NCBI RefSeq assembly: GCF_007827595.1
Contig: NZ_VISR01000033.1
Location: forward strand, 54,986-118,985
Length of the DNA: 64,000 bases
DNA from: Streptomyces sp. BK340
Lineage (GTDB): Bacteria > Actinomycetota > Actinomycetes > Streptomycetales > Streptomycetaceae
Direction: 5' to 3'
Both the position numbers and the translations under genes were made by a program. The notes under the pieces are model-generated. The model was given only the letters and a program-made list of their open reading frames with translations, did not search any database and was not told the origin of the DNA. Below are positions 16,732 to 25,900 of this stretch, piece by piece (position 1 is the first letter of the stretch; each line of letters opens with the position of its first letter).

Positions 16732-18441
16732 TCAGCTCTCCGGTCCTTGCTGTGGTGCGGCGCCGATGAGAGCGGGTTCCGTGGCGACCAATGTGGCGCT
16801 CAGTTCTTGGAGGACGATCCCGTAGGCCCGGTCGTACACGGTGAGGCAGAGTCGGTGGCGCCCGGGCGTGTGGGCGGTGAAGGTGAATGCTGTGGGGCCG
16901 GAGGCGGGGTCCTGGATGCGGTAGCTGCTCGACGGAGGAGTCACGGTGGCCTCGCCCGACTGTATGGAGGCCACCAGCATCAGCTCGGCCGGGGGACGAT
17001 CGTCACCGGCTGTCCGGGTCCAAGGGTGCCCGGTGGGAACGGTGAGGCTGAATTCGAGCAGGGTTGGCATGCCCACTCGGGCGGGCCCGTCCCGCAGGAG
17101 CAGGTGGGGAGTGCACGCGGGCGCGTCCAGCGACGGTTGAGGGGCGGCAGTGGAAGCGGGGGTGCCGTAGGGGCTTGCCGAGCCGGAGGAGGGGGCGTTT
17201 GCGGAAGTGGCGCCCGCGCCGTCGGAACCGGCCGCCACCGGCTGAGGGTCCGCTGTCGGGTGTCGCCCGCGGAGCCGGCCCCGTGGCAGCAGGGCCAGGC
17301 AATACCAGGCGATCTTGACCACGATCAGGACCGAGCCGGAGGCCAGGCCGAGAATGAGCGAGGAGAGCAGTGCCGATCGGGCGTCCGGTGCGGGGGCCCG
17401 GTCGACCAGGTGCAGGCCGAAGTAGGTGACCAGTACGCCGGTGAGGAACGCGGTCACCACCCTGCTGGTGACGTTGGTGGACAGTTGGATCACGGCTGCC
17501 CGCAAGGTCTCCCATTGACTGCGGGGTGGCCGGTTGGGCACGGCCCAGTGCCCTCCCGCCATTGGTTCGTGACGGCCCGCGATGCGACGAAGAGATCGCA
17601 CGGCGGGGCTCGCCGAGGTGCGGACGGTCGGGTGCGGAGACAGGAGCATTTCCAGCAGAAGATTGAGCTCGTGCTCACCGCGGATGCGTGGCGGCCGGGC
17701 GTCGTGCACCTTGCGTACAGCGCGGAAGCGGCGCAACGGACCGTAGAGCAGTCCAGTGCCCTGCACGATCCGGTGCAAGATCATGCCCATGGCCCACAAG
17801 TCCCCGGAAGGGGTGGGCACCGGCGGTGAACTGCCCCTGCCCAGGGACAACTCCGGCGGAGTGTAGCGGGAGTCCGGTTGCCAGGGCCGCACCCACGGGC
17901 CCCGGTCCTGGTCTGGTCCTGGGACCAGGCCATATCCGGCCACGGCAAGTGAGCGGTCGGCGCGGAAGAACACGTTATGAGGGTCCACGTGGCCGTGCGC
18001 GATTCCGGCGGCGTGCAACTCCTCCAGGGCTTCGGCCAGTTCCACCCCGAGGTAGCCGGCGTAACCCCGCTCCAGTCGACCCTGCTGTCTCAGCAACCCG
18101 TGCAGCGAGAGCGGCTGCACGGGGTCCATGACCACCCACAGCGAGCCCTGTTGCTCGAAGACGTCGTGCACGGGCAGCACATGGAGGCTTTCAGGCGATT
18201 CCAGCCGCTTCACCTGCCGGACCAGGTCTCCGGGGACGCTCGTCGCCTCCTTGCCGACGGCGGTTCTGCCGGCCTTGCGGCCAGTACGTAACGGTCGCGA
18301 GCGTGGGTTCAGTTGCTGAATGAACACTGCGGAGTCGGTCTGGGAGTCGAATGCCTCCCAGTAGACCGAGCCCCCGTATTCGTCCCAGGCCCTCTCCAGC
18401 CAGTACCGGTCCTGGAGTACCTGCTGGTCCTCGGCTGCCAC
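16732..18441 (-). CDS. membrane-anchored protein-kinase-like protein (predicted pseudokinase)
   Basis: This 569-residue protein has a kinase fold in residues about 12-290: LHVLPVHDVFEQQGSLWVVM, ALEELHAAGIAHGHVDPHN, YTPPEL and GDLWAMGMILHRIV. Key residues are changed. The HRDLKPxN loop reads HGHVDPHN (149-156), DFG reads GYG (about 169-171) and the VAIK Lys is replaced in VFIQQL. It is therefore likely catalytically dead. Two membrane segments follow (about 328-346 and 357-386), then a Pro/Ala/Ser linker and an Ig-like C-terminal domain of about 130 residues with GRHRLCLTVYD. The start is GTG. It leads the operon with the CHAT and hydrolase genes and may be a sensor or scaffold. Confidence 0.85.
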   Translation of the reverse strand: MAAEDQQVLQDRYWLERAWDEYGGSVYWEAFDSQTDSAVFIQQLNPRSRPLRTGRKAGRTAVGKEATSVPGDLVRQVKRLESPESLHVLPVHDVFEQQGSLWVVMDPVQPLSLHGLLRQQGRLERGYAGYLGVELAEALEELHAAGIAHGHVDPHNVFFRADRSLAVAGYGLVPGPDQDRGPWVRPWQPDSRYTPPELSLGRGSSPPVPTPSGDLWAMGMILHRIVQGTGLLYGPLRRFRAVRKVHDARPPRIRGEHELNLLLEMLLSPHPTVRTSASPAVRSLRRIAGRHEPMAGGHWAVPNRPPRSQWETLRAAVIQLSTNVTSRVVTAFLTGVLVTYFGLHLVDRAPAPDARSALLSSLILGLASGSVLIVVKIAWYCLALLPRGRLRGRHPTADPQPVAAGSDGAGATSANAPSSGSASPYGTPASTAAPQPSLDAPACTPHLLLRDGPARVGMPTLLEFSLTVPTGHPWTRTAGDDRPPAELMLVASIQSGEATVTPPSSSYRIQDPASGPTAFTFTAHTPGRHRLCLTVYDRAYGIVLQELSATLVATEPALIGAAPQQGPES

Positions 18442-18717
18442 GGCTCTCCCCCCCCGCCTGGCGAAGCAGTGCCTCAGCTCGCCGTGTCGAGATTAGCGGT
18501 CGTCGGTCACCCGGCGCTGTGGTTCGATCACGGAACCGGGGGCACCGGAGAGAATTTTCCGCTGATCGGTGAACATCTCCTCCACTGGATACCGGTGTTC
18601 ATGACGAACAAGATCCCGCACAGGCCTGCCGATCCGGCACCCGCGGCCTGCTCTCGACCCAGCCTCGGACCCGGCATGGGCAGCAACGGCTCGATCAGCA
18701 AACACTAAGTTGACTCC
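18442..18717. other. divergent intergenic region between pseudokinase and MFS genes
   Basis: About 276 bp. No gene is supported. An AT-richer patch just before the MFS start (around 18700-18716, containing AACACTAAGTTGACT) probably carries its promoter or operator. Confidence 0.4.
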
Positions 18718-20004
18718 GTGACAGAAACGACGGGGGATCTGCAGGATGCCGAGGCGGAGTTCGACGGTCCGGGGCTGTGGCGGCAGCGGGATTTCATGCT
18801 GCTGTGGAGTGGCCAGACGGTCAGTGAGATGGGATCGGCGGTCACCCAGGTCGCGTTGCCGCTGCTCGCGGTCGTCGCGCTCGGAGCGAGCACCTTCCAG
18901 GTCGGGCTGCTGACCGCCGCCACCACGGCAGCGTTCGCGCTGATCGCGCTGCCCGCGGGCGCGCTGGTGGACCGGCGCTCCAAACGGTCCATCATGATCG
19001 TCTGCAATGTCCTTCGCCTGCTGATCATCGGCTCGGTACCGCTGGCGGCCGCCCTCGGCACCGTGACGATGGCGCAGCTCTACGTCGTCGCCGTGGCAGC
19101 CGGCGCGTGCACGGTCTTCTTCGACGTCTCGTACCAGAGTTATGTGCCGTCGCTGATCCGCGCAGATCTCCAGATGGACGCCAACGGCAAGCTGGGGACG
19201 ACCCAGGCGTTCGCCGAGCTCGGGGGACCCAGCCTCGGCGGGGGACTGGTCGCCGCCTTCGGCGCCGCGGGGGCGATGACGGCCGACGCGATCTCCTACG
19301 CGGTCTCGGTCCTCTCGATGTCCGCGATCAGGACGCGCGAGGAGCCACCGCCCGCACGGCGCGAGGGCCGGACGTTGCGGAGCCAGATCGCCGAGGGACT
19401 CGGTTTCGTCGTCCGGCACAAGATATTGCGGAGGGTCGTGGCCTGCACGGGCACCGCGAACCTGTTCTCCGGCATGACGTCGGCGCTGGCGATGGTCTTC
19501 CTCATCCGGGTGCTGCACATGCGTCCCGCACTGACCGGACTGATCATGGCGGGCTCGGCCATCGGCGGGATCGCCGGGGGAGTGTTCGCCGGCCGGCTCG
19601 CCAAGAAGATCGGCTCGGCGCGGATCATCTGGGTGTCGATGCTGGTGTTCAGCGCGCCCCAGGTCGTCGCGGCGGCTGCCGAGCGAGGCTGGGGGGTGTT
19701 GCTGTTCCCGCTCGGCTGGGGCATCTCGGGCTTCGCCGCGATGGTGTACAACGTCGCGCAGCTCAGCTACCGGCAATCGGTGACACCGCCGGAGCTGATG
19801 GGCCGGATGAACGCGGCCGTGCGCTGGGTCGTGTGGGGCACGCTGCCGTTCGGCGGCATTCTCGGCGGGGTGCTCGGCACGCTGATCGGGGTACGGCCCG
19901 CACTCTGGCTGGCCCTCGTCGGTACGTGGGCGGCCGGCTGGTTCGTCTTCTTCTCCCCGCTCCGCCACATGCGCGACGTTCCCGCCCGCAGTGTTACGCG
20001 TTGA
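18718..20004 (+). CDS. MFS transporter, drug/siderophore exporter type
   Basis: The 428-residue product has twelve predicted membrane segments. It has the family entry LWRQRDFMLLWSGQTVSEMGSAV and the loop 2-3 motif GALVDRRSKRSIMI. The layout resembles EntS/MefA-type exporters, which pump macrolides or enterobactin-like siderophores out by proton exchange. The start is GTG with no strong Shine-Dalgarno but a short leader. No regulator is fused or adjacent on this strand, so the substrate is open. Confidence 0.88.
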   Translation: MTETTGDLQDAEAEFDGPGLWRQRDFMLLWSGQTVSEMGSAVTQVALPLLAVVALGASTFQVGLLTAATTAAFALIALPAGALVDRRSKRSIMIVCNVLRLLIIGSVPLAAALGTVTMAQLYVVAVAAGACTVFFDVSYQSYVPSLIRADLQMDANGKLGTTQAFAELGGPSLGGGLVAAFGAAGAMTADAISYAVSVLSMSAIRTREEPPPARREGRTLRSQIAEGLGFVVRHKILRRVVACTGTANLFSGMTSALAMVFLIRVLHMRPALTGLIMAGSAIGGIAGGVFAGRLAKKIGSARIIWVSMLVFSAPQVVAAAAERGWGVLLFPLGWGISGFAAMVYNVAQLSYRQSVTPPELMGRMNAAVRWVVWGTLPFGGILGGVLGTLIGVRPALWLALVGTWAAGWFVFFSPLRHMRDVPARSVTR

Positions 20005-20132
20005 CGGTGAGCGCGGCGGCCGCGGAGGTTCCGAACCGACCTCCAGGGCCATGCCCGGACACTCCGACGTGCTGGAATGCCCACAGTCGGTCCAGAGGCA
20101 GAGGCAGAGGCCGTTGGCCGGGAGGACTTTCC

Positions 20133-20459
20133 ATGCGGATCACCGTGCTGGCCGTGCCCGGCTGCCCCCATGCGCCGGTGGTCGCCGAACGCCTCAGCCA
20201 GGCGCTCGGCGACCGCGACGCGGAGGTGGAACGGATCGAGGTCGAGGACCTGGAGCAGGCCACGCGTCTGGGGATGACCGGATCACCGACCGTGCTGATG
20301 GACGGCGTGGACCCCTTCGCCGTGCCGGGCGCTCCCGCGTCGCTGTCCTGCCGCCTCTACCGTGGGCCGGACGGCCGCATCGATGGGGCCCCGAGCCTCG
20401 CTGAACTGCGTCGGGTACTCGGCGACAGGGTGCCGTGGACGACTGCACCTCTGGGGTGA
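20133..20459 (+). CDS. thioredoxin-fold protein of the DF/(seleno)protein type
   Basis: A 108-residue protein starting MRITVLAVPGCPHAPVVAER. The 'GCPHAP' motif stands where thioredoxins have CxxC and related DF-family proteins have GCPN/U. TGSPTVLMDGVDPF carries the cis-Pro of the fold. A single Cys in the motif means it is not a classical dithiol oxidoreductase. A second Cys in LSCRLY may pair with it. GGAGG lies about 7 bp upstream of the ATG. The role is unknown, perhaps thiol or metal handling. Confidence 0.7.
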   Translation: MRITVLAVPGCPHAPVVAERLSQALGDRDAEVERIEVEDLEQATRLGMTGSPTVLMDGVDPFAVPGAPASLSCRLYRGPDGRIDGAPSLAELRRVLGDRVPWTTAPLG

Positions 20460-20485
20460 GCGCCGCCCCACCGGCCGCAGGCTTC

Positions 20486-21124
20486 TCACGCGGCGGCGCT
20501 CGATGCGGTCGGCCGGCTCTTGACCAGGCTCGATCGCGAGAGGAGCCGTCGCTGGCCCTCCAGCGGGGTGACGGAGACGATCCGGATGTCCCAGCAGCCA
20601 CCTTGCCGGGTGAGTGAGACCGCGGACAGGGGCGGCACGGCGAGATGCCAGAAGGACCTCGCCGGTGCGGCGAGAGCATGAACGAGTGCGGCCCTGATCA
20701 CGGCTGCTTCGGTGATGGCCACTGTGTGGCCGGTGTCGGGCGCAACGGTGCTCAGCCAGTGCGCGGTCCGGCGGCAGAGCTGGCGTACGGACTCGCCGTC
20801 GTGCGGCACGGCATCCGGGTCGGTGAGCCAGGAGGTGAATCCGTCGGGCTCGGTCGCGGCGATGTCGTCGACGGTGCGACCGCACCACCTGCCGACGTCG
20901 AGGTCGCGCAGCGCAGGTTCGGACACCGCCACCAGGCCGAGGGTGTCTGCGATCTGCGAGCAACGGATCGAGGGTGCCCGGACGGCCGGCCCGAAGGGAG
21001 GGAGAGCTGGTTCCGCGGCAGCTGCCATACGCAGGCTGCGCTCACTCAGGGGACCGTCGCCGAGGAGCGGATCCCGGGTGGCGTCGCCGCCGGGCGCGCA
21101 CAGAAACGTCAGGCGGATCGTCAT
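20486..21124 (-). CDS. histidine-phosphatase-fold protein lacking the RHG motif
   Basis: This 212-residue protein follows the phosphoglycerate mutase/histidine phosphatase layout: an N-terminal strand, then LRDLDVGRWCGRTVDDI, ESVRQLCRRTAHWL and GHTVAITEAAVIRAALVHAL. The diagnostic N-terminal RHGE/T is replaced by LCAPGGDATRD, so the phosphorylated His is absent. The later HTVAI region keeps a His. It may be a non-catalytic or altered relative. The start at 21124 follows from the beginning of the first beta strand. Confidence 0.75.
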   Translation of the reverse strand: MTIRLTFLCAPGGDATRDPLLGDGPLSERSLRMAAAAEPALPPFGPAVRAPSIRCSQIADTLGLVAVSEPALRDLDVGRWCGRTVDDIAATEPDGFTSWLTDPDAVPHDGESVRQLCRRTAHWLSTVAPDTGHTVAITEAAVIRAALVHALAAPARSFWHLAVPPLSAVSLTRQGGCWDIRIVSVTPLEGQRRLLSRSSLVKSRPTASSAAA

Positions 21125-21590
21125 ATGACCGACCTCCTTCAGGCCCGGCAACTCCGGATGCTGTGAGACCAGGCGGCGGTTGGTTGAACGGTTGGGCCGA
21201 CAACCCGGCCGGCTGAGCCAACGGGGCAGCGAAGCGGCCCCGAGCCACCTCCATCACCCAGCCCCAAGGGGCACCCACCGGTGACTCGGGACCGACAGGG
21301 GCCTCCGGCATGACCAGGATCGCCGGGCCGTGTGCCAGGTCGACACGGTCCAGCCGCCCTGCCGAAGGCGAACACGAGGCGGAGCAACCGGCCCGGCAGC
21401 GGAGTGCACTGCCGATGCCACGTCGTGCCTCATGTGCTCAAGAGTCGGCGAACGCCTCCCGCCGCACCATCCGCCAGGTGTCCGGAAGCACCCCGCCGAC
21501 CGGCCGGCGCCGCCCCGCCATCCGGCCGGACCCGGCAACGGTCACCCGTGGCACGTTGTTCGACGTCGTGGAGATCGTTCGAACGAGTAT
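21125..21590. other. 466-bp region without recognised gene
   Basis: Upstream of the phosphatase-fold gene and downstream of the histidine kinase stop. Short frames on both strands show no family resemblance. CGAGT-ATTC-ACTCG at about 21585-21598 overlaps the kinase stop and could be part of a weak terminator or an operator. Confidence 0.4.
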
Positions 21591-22703
21591 TCACTCGAGT
21601 GGCTCGACGGGAAGTTCGAGGCAGAGCTCGTAGCCCCCTTGGGCCGTGGGGCCGGATGTGACGGTGCCGCCGAGGAGCTCGGCTCGTTGGGCCAGGCCGA
21701 CCAGGCCGTGGTGGGCACTCGGCAGGGCGAACGCGCGTCGGGTGGGGGCGGTGTTGGTGACGGTGGCGTGGAGGGTGCCGTCCTTGTGGCGGATGCGGAC
21801 GGTTGCCGTTGCGCCCGGGGCGTGCTTGCGGACGTTGGTCAGCGCTTCCTGGACGGTGCGGTAGACGGCGCGCTGCACCGGGGGCGCAAGCTCCTGGGGC
21901 AGGTCGGTCTCCAGCTTCGCTTCGATGCCACTGGCGTCGAGCAGGCGCTGCAGGTCGGCGAGGGAAGGCTGGGGGGTGAGCTCCGTGGGACGGCTGCCCG
22001 AGGCTCGCAGGACACTGACCATGTGGCGCAGCTCGTCCAGGGTCTGCACGCTGAGGCGGCGGATCGTGGCAGCGGCCTCTCTCGTTTCGGCGTCCTGGCT
22101 GCCCACCTGGAGCGCTCCGGCCTGTACGGCGATGAGGCTGACCTGGTGGGAGACCACGTCGTGCATCTCCCTGGCGAGCTGGGCTCGCTCCTTCGCCAGA
22201 ACACTCTGGGCGGTCAGCAGCCGTTCCTGCTCACGGGCCTCCGAGATGTCGGCGAGCCGCAGCGAGAGTTCGCGTCGGGCCTGGACGAGCTGGCCCAGGA
22301 AGACGGGAGCCGCAGCGGTGGCGAGCGTGTAGCTGAGGTGGAACAGGTTGTTCGTCTGGCCCAGCTCCGCGGCGTCCATGGACGACCACGGCCAGGGCAG
22401 GAAGTCGATGAACGCGTACGTCAGCGCACAGCCGGCCAACAGGACACGGTGGCGGCTGAGCGAGGACAGCGTGTACAGCGCGGCCATGGGGGCGACCACC
22501 GCGTCGGTGACCAGCGCGGTGGGGAGTGTGAGCACGAAGGTCGTCAGGGGCAGACGGCGGCGCAGGGCGAGGGCGAGAGCGCCGACCACTGCGCAGGCTG
22601 TCGCGGGTGGATCCCCGGCGCCGACGTTGACCCAGGCGTCCGCCAGCGCGAACCCGACGAGGGCGATGTCGAACAGCAGAGCCGGCGGCCGTACGGGGCT
22701 CAT
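21591..22703 (-). CDS. NarL-type sensor histidine kinase
   Basis: The 370-residue protein has several N-terminal membrane segments (within residues 1-150). A HisKA_3 dimerisation motif, ERAQLAREMHDVVSHQVSLI, carries the phosphorylated His. The HATPase domain ends in HHGLVGLAQRAELLGGTV. It lacks an extended extracellular sensor, so it probably senses in or at the membrane. Its ATG overlaps the response regulator stop region by 4 bp, so the two are translationally coupled. The regulon is unknown; the divergent DUF418-like gene is a possible target. Confidence 0.9.
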   Translation of the reverse strand: MSPVRPPALLFDIALVGFALADAWVNVGAGDPPATACAVVGALALALRRRLPLTTFVLTLPTALVTDAVVAPMAALYTLSSLSRHRVLLAGCALTYAFIDFLPWPWSSMDAAELGQTNNLFHLSYTLATAAAPVFLGQLVQARRELSLRLADISEAREQERLLTAQSVLAKERAQLAREMHDVVSHQVSLIAVQAGALQVGSQDAETREAAATIRRLSVQTLDELRHMVSVLRASGSRPTELTPQPSLADLQRLLDASGIEAKLETDLPQELAPPVQRAVYRTVQEALTNVRKHAPGATATVRIRHKDGTLHATVTNTAPTRRAFALPSAHHGLVGLAQRAELLGGTVTSGPTAQGGYELCLELPVEPLE

Positions 22704-23368
22704 GGAGCGCCCTCGTCCCGCTCCGCGGTGAGCAGTCCGGCGCGCTCGGCGATCAGGACCGCCTGGACGCGGCTGCTGACCTCCAGTTTGCCGAGCACGT
22801 TGGTGACATGGCCCTTGACGGTGCCCGTGCTCAGGTGCAGCCTCTCTCCGATGTCCGTGTTGGCGAGTCCTTCGGCCATCAGGACGAGCACGGCACGCTC
22901 GCGCTCGGTCAGCCGGCCGGTGAGGCGGACGGCGGCGGGCTCGCGCACGCCGCGGTCGAGGTAGCCGTCCACGACCCTTCGGGTGACCTGGGACGACAGG
23001 ACGGTCCCGCCCCCCGCCAGCGTGCGCACGAAGCGTGGAAGCTCCTCCGGGTCGGTGTCCTTGAGCAGGAATCCGGCGGCGCCCGAGCGCAGCGCCGTGG
23101 CCACGTACTCGTCGGCGTCGAAGGTGGTGAGCATGGCGACCACCGGGGCGTGCGGCATGCGGCTGACCTCGGCCAGGATGGTGAGCCCGTCCACGTCCGG
23201 CATCCGGATGTCGAGCAGGACGACGTCGGGCTGCAGCTCCCGCACCGTGCGCACGGCTTCGCCACCGGGTACCGCCGCGACGACCTCGATGTCGTTCGTG
23301 GTGTTGAGAATGTGCGTGAAACCCGTACGGATCAAGGCTTCGTCATCGACCACCAGTACCCGGATCAC
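22700..23368 (-). CDS. NarL/LuxR-family response regulator
   Basis: This 222-residue protein has a receiver domain (RVLVVDDEALIRTGF; phospho-acceptor Asp in VVLLDIRMPDVDGL near residue 53; Lys in FLLKDTDPEEL). A C-terminal LuxR HTH follows (LTERERAVLVLMAEGLANTDIGERL, then STGTVKGHVTNVLGKLEV). The start is GTG. It is the first gene of the pair, followed by its kinase. Confidence 0.93.
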   Translation of the reverse strand: MIRVLVVDDEALIRTGFTHILNTTNDIEVVAAVPGGEAVRTVRELQPDVVLLDIRMPDVDGLTILAEVSRMPHAPVVAMLTTFDADEYVATALRSGAAGFLLKDTDPEELPRFVRTLAGGGTVLSSQVTRRVVDGYLDRGVREPAAVRLTGRLTERERAVLVLMAEGLANTDIGERLHLSTGTVKGHVTNVLGKLEVSSRVQAVLIAERAGLLTAERDEGAP

Positions 23369-23584
23369 GTGCGCTCCGCTCGTCGCATGCCACCGTTCGA
23401 TGCGTACCCCCGGGGGAGCCGGGTCCAGCGACGGACACTGAATACCCGCCGGTTGGCGGCATGGTCCCAGCCGGTCGGCCGGGGGCGCCCAGGCCGGTCG
23501 GCAGGGGTGGTTCCGGCCGGGCGACAGGGTGCCTTCGGAAGGCCGCCGGGGTGGTTCTGGCGGCTCACCGGGAACCCATCAGGC

Positions 23585-24847
23585 ATGGCGCCGAAAGCAC
23601 TCTCGGCCGAGCCCGCCGACGAGTCACCGCCGCTGGGGCTCGACCGGTTCCACGTCCTCGCCGACAGGCCCTCGACGGGGCGGCTGATCGGTATCGACCT
23701 GGCTCGCGGACTCGCGGTCTTCGGCATGTACGCCGTCCACGTCGGACCCGATGTGACGGTCGGCGGCCCGGTGGGATTCCTGCTGGAGACAGCGCGTGGC
23801 CGCTCCTCGGCCCTCTTCGCGCTGCTCGCCGGTTTCTCGCTCGTCATCATCACCGGCCGCCCGCACCCCGCGACCGGGCGTGCGGGCCGTCAGGCAGTGG
23901 CCAGGGTCGTGATCCGTGCCGTGGTCCTGCTGGTGCTCGGCTACGCGCTGACCGCCCTGGACACCGACGTCGACGTGATCCTCAGCTTCTACGGGCTGCT
24001 CTTCCTGGCGGTCCTCCCGCTGCACCGGCTGCGGGCAGGGGCGCTCGCCCTCATCGCTGCCGCGAGTGCGCTGATCATGCCCCAGGTCCTGTACGTGATC
24101 AGAACATCCATCGAGGACGGGAACTGGGCGGACACCGTCACGGCCCACGACCCCCTCGCCCGGGTCACCGGCACGGACGGCATCATCGAACTCCTGTTCA
24201 CTGGTGCGTATCCGGTGCTCACCTGGATCCCTTTCCTGATCGCGGGCATGGCAGCAGCCCGGCTGGACCTCGCGCGCCCCGGCGTCAGGTCCCGGCTCGC
24301 AGTCGTCGGCGGGGCACTGGCCGTGCTGGGTTACGGCGGATCCTGGCTCGCCCTGCGCCTGGTTCCCGGCGCCCTGACCGCCGTCGCCTCCGCCACGGGC
24401 GGCGGCTCGGCTTCGTCCGCCTGGTGGTCCGACACCGTCGGCGAGCCCGAGGGGCACACCCCGCTCGCCTGGCTGCTGGTGGCCGCACCGCACAGCCAGA
24501 CGACCTTCTCCGTCCTCGGCAACACCGGAGTCGCCCTCGCCGTGGTCGCCGCGTGCCTGACCGCCGCCGACCGGATGCCGCGCCTCACGCGTCTGGCCGC
24601 ACCCGTTGCCGCGGTCGGCATGACAGCGCTGACCCTGTACGTCCTGCACATCGTCGCGCTGTGGTTCTTCGACGACATCTGGTACGTGCCGGCGGTCGAC
24701 GGCGACACCCTGTCCGCCCTGCCCGTGCTGCTCGGCTTCATCGCAACCGCCATGCTCCTGGCGACCGTGTGGACCCGACTGTTGCGGCGCGGCCCCCTGG
24801 AACAGCTCCTCCATGTCGTCACTCGGGCGGCGCAAGCCGTCAGATAG
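23585..24847 (+). CDS. DUF418/DUF1624-like multi-pass membrane protein
   Basis: The 420-residue protein has the family signature RLIGIDLARGLAVFGMYAVHV near residue 35, then SALFALLAGFSLVII. About ten hydrophobic segments follow, ending MTALTLYVLHIVALWFF. This matches the membrane acyltransferase-like DUF418/DUF1624 group, where the 'GIDxxRGxA' segment is conserved. The transferred group and substrate are unknown. It is divergent from the two-component pair with 216 bp between starts, so it may be its target. Confidence 0.8.
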   Translation: MAPKALSAEPADESPPLGLDRFHVLADRPSTGRLIGIDLARGLAVFGMYAVHVGPDVTVGGPVGFLLETARGRSSALFALLAGFSLVIITGRPHPATGRAGRQAVARVVIRAVVLLVLGYALTALDTDVDVILSFYGLLFLAVLPLHRLRAGALALIAAASALIMPQVLYVIRTSIEDGNWADTVTAHDPLARVTGTDGIIELLFTGAYPVLTWIPFLIAGMAAARLDLARPGVRSRLAVVGGALAVLGYGGSWLALRLVPGALTAVASATGGGSASSAWWSDTVGEPEGHTPLAWLLVAAPHSQTTFSVLGNTGVALAVVAACLTAADRMPRLTRLAAPVAAVGMTALTLYVLHIVALWFFDDIWYVPAVDGDTLSALPVLLGFIATAMLLATVWTRLLRRGPLEQLLHVVTRAAQAVR

Positions 24848-24877
24848 AGCCGGTCGCGAGAGCGGGCCTGCGGTGCT

Positions 24878-25798
24878 TCATGCCTGCTGGGAGTGGAGCG
24901 CGGCGGCTCGGCGCAGGGCGTCCCGGCATGCCCGGATGGCGGGGTGCCGGGTCCGGCCCCGGCGTACGACGGTGAGGACGCGGCGTGTGCGCTGGCCGCG
25001 GGGCAGGTGTCGGAGCGGGACGGTCGGGGCTCGGCCGCTCCAGACCAGGCCGGGGAGGAAGGCGGCGGCGTGGTGCTGCTCGACGAGGCGGACGTGGAGG
25101 AGGAGGTCGGTGGTCTCGAACCGTACGTCGGGTTCGAAGCCGGCATCGCGGCACAGGGACACGGCCCAGTGCCGTGCGGCCGTGCCTTCGGGTTCCATCA
25201 CCCACGGGTGGTCCGCCAGGGAGCGCAGCGCCGCCATCGGGCCGTCGGACTCCGGGCTGTCGGCCGGGCTCGGCAGTGCGAGGTGCAGGCTGTCGTCGAG
25301 CAGGTCTTCCTGCTGGAGTTCGGCCGGCCGCGGGTTGGGGTTGCCGGGGTACTCCTCGGCGATGATCAGGTCGAAGTCGCGGGCCCGCAGGGCGGGCAGG
25401 GCCTTTTCCGGCTCCATGTGGGTGACGTGGACGCGCAGGCGGGGGTGGTGTTCGCGAAGCAGGCCGAGTGCGGTCGGGACCAGGGTGAGCGCCGCGGTCT
25501 GGAACGAGGCGATGCGCAGGGTGCCGTTCAGATCGGTCAGGGAGGCGGCGATGTCCGCCTCCGCCCGCTCGAGGCGCTGGAGGAGCGCTTCGGTGTGGGC
25601 GACGAGGATCTCGGCCTGTTCGGTCAGCCGTACCCGCCGCCCGACCGGCTCCAGCAGCGGTACGCCGACTTCGGCTTCCAGTTGCGAGAGTTGCTGGGAG
25701 ACGGAGGAGGGGGCGTAGGAGAGGGCCTGCGCGACGGCTGCCAGGGTGCCGCGGTGCTTGAGTTCGCGCAGCAGACGCAGCCGGTGCAGATCGAACAT
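24878..25798 (-). CDS. LysR-family transcriptional regulator
   Basis: This 306-residue protein starts MFDLHRLRLLRELKHRGTLA with a winged HTH in residues 1-60 (ALSYAPSSVSQQLSQLEAEVG). A periplasmic-binding-like effector domain follows (LRIASFQTAALTLVPTALGLL, FDLIIAEEYPG). It lies divergently from the diaminopropionate ammonia-lyase gene with a 102-bp shared promoter region, the classical LysR arrangement. It therefore probably activates that catabolic set in response to a substrate or intermediate. Confidence 0.92.
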   Translation of the reverse strand: MFDLHRLRLLRELKHRGTLAAVAQALSYAPSSVSQQLSQLEAEVGVPLLEPVGRRVRLTEQAEILVAHTEALLQRLERAEADIAASLTDLNGTLRIASFQTAALTLVPTALGLLREHHPRLRVHVTHMEPEKALPALRARDFDLIIAEEYPGNPNPRPAELQQEDLLDDSLHLALPSPADSPESDGPMAALRSLADHPWVMEPEGTAARHWAVSLCRDAGFEPDVRFETTDLLLHVRLVEQHHAAAFLPGLVWSGRAPTVPLRHLPRGQRTRRVLTVVRRGRTRHPAIRACRDALRRAAALHSQQA

Positions 25799-25900
25799 GA
25801 GCAGCCGCTCTCCTCGCCGTCGCGGGCCCGATGGCTGAATGGTCGGTTTCTCCGACGAGTATAGGTCGAAAACATTCGCTGGACCGACCGTAGGAGAACA

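Noticed and set aside
21585..21598. Intrinsic terminator at the histidine kinase end (CGAGT-ATTC-ACTCG)
   Set aside because: The stem is only 5 bp and there is no following T-run, so it is too weak to call.
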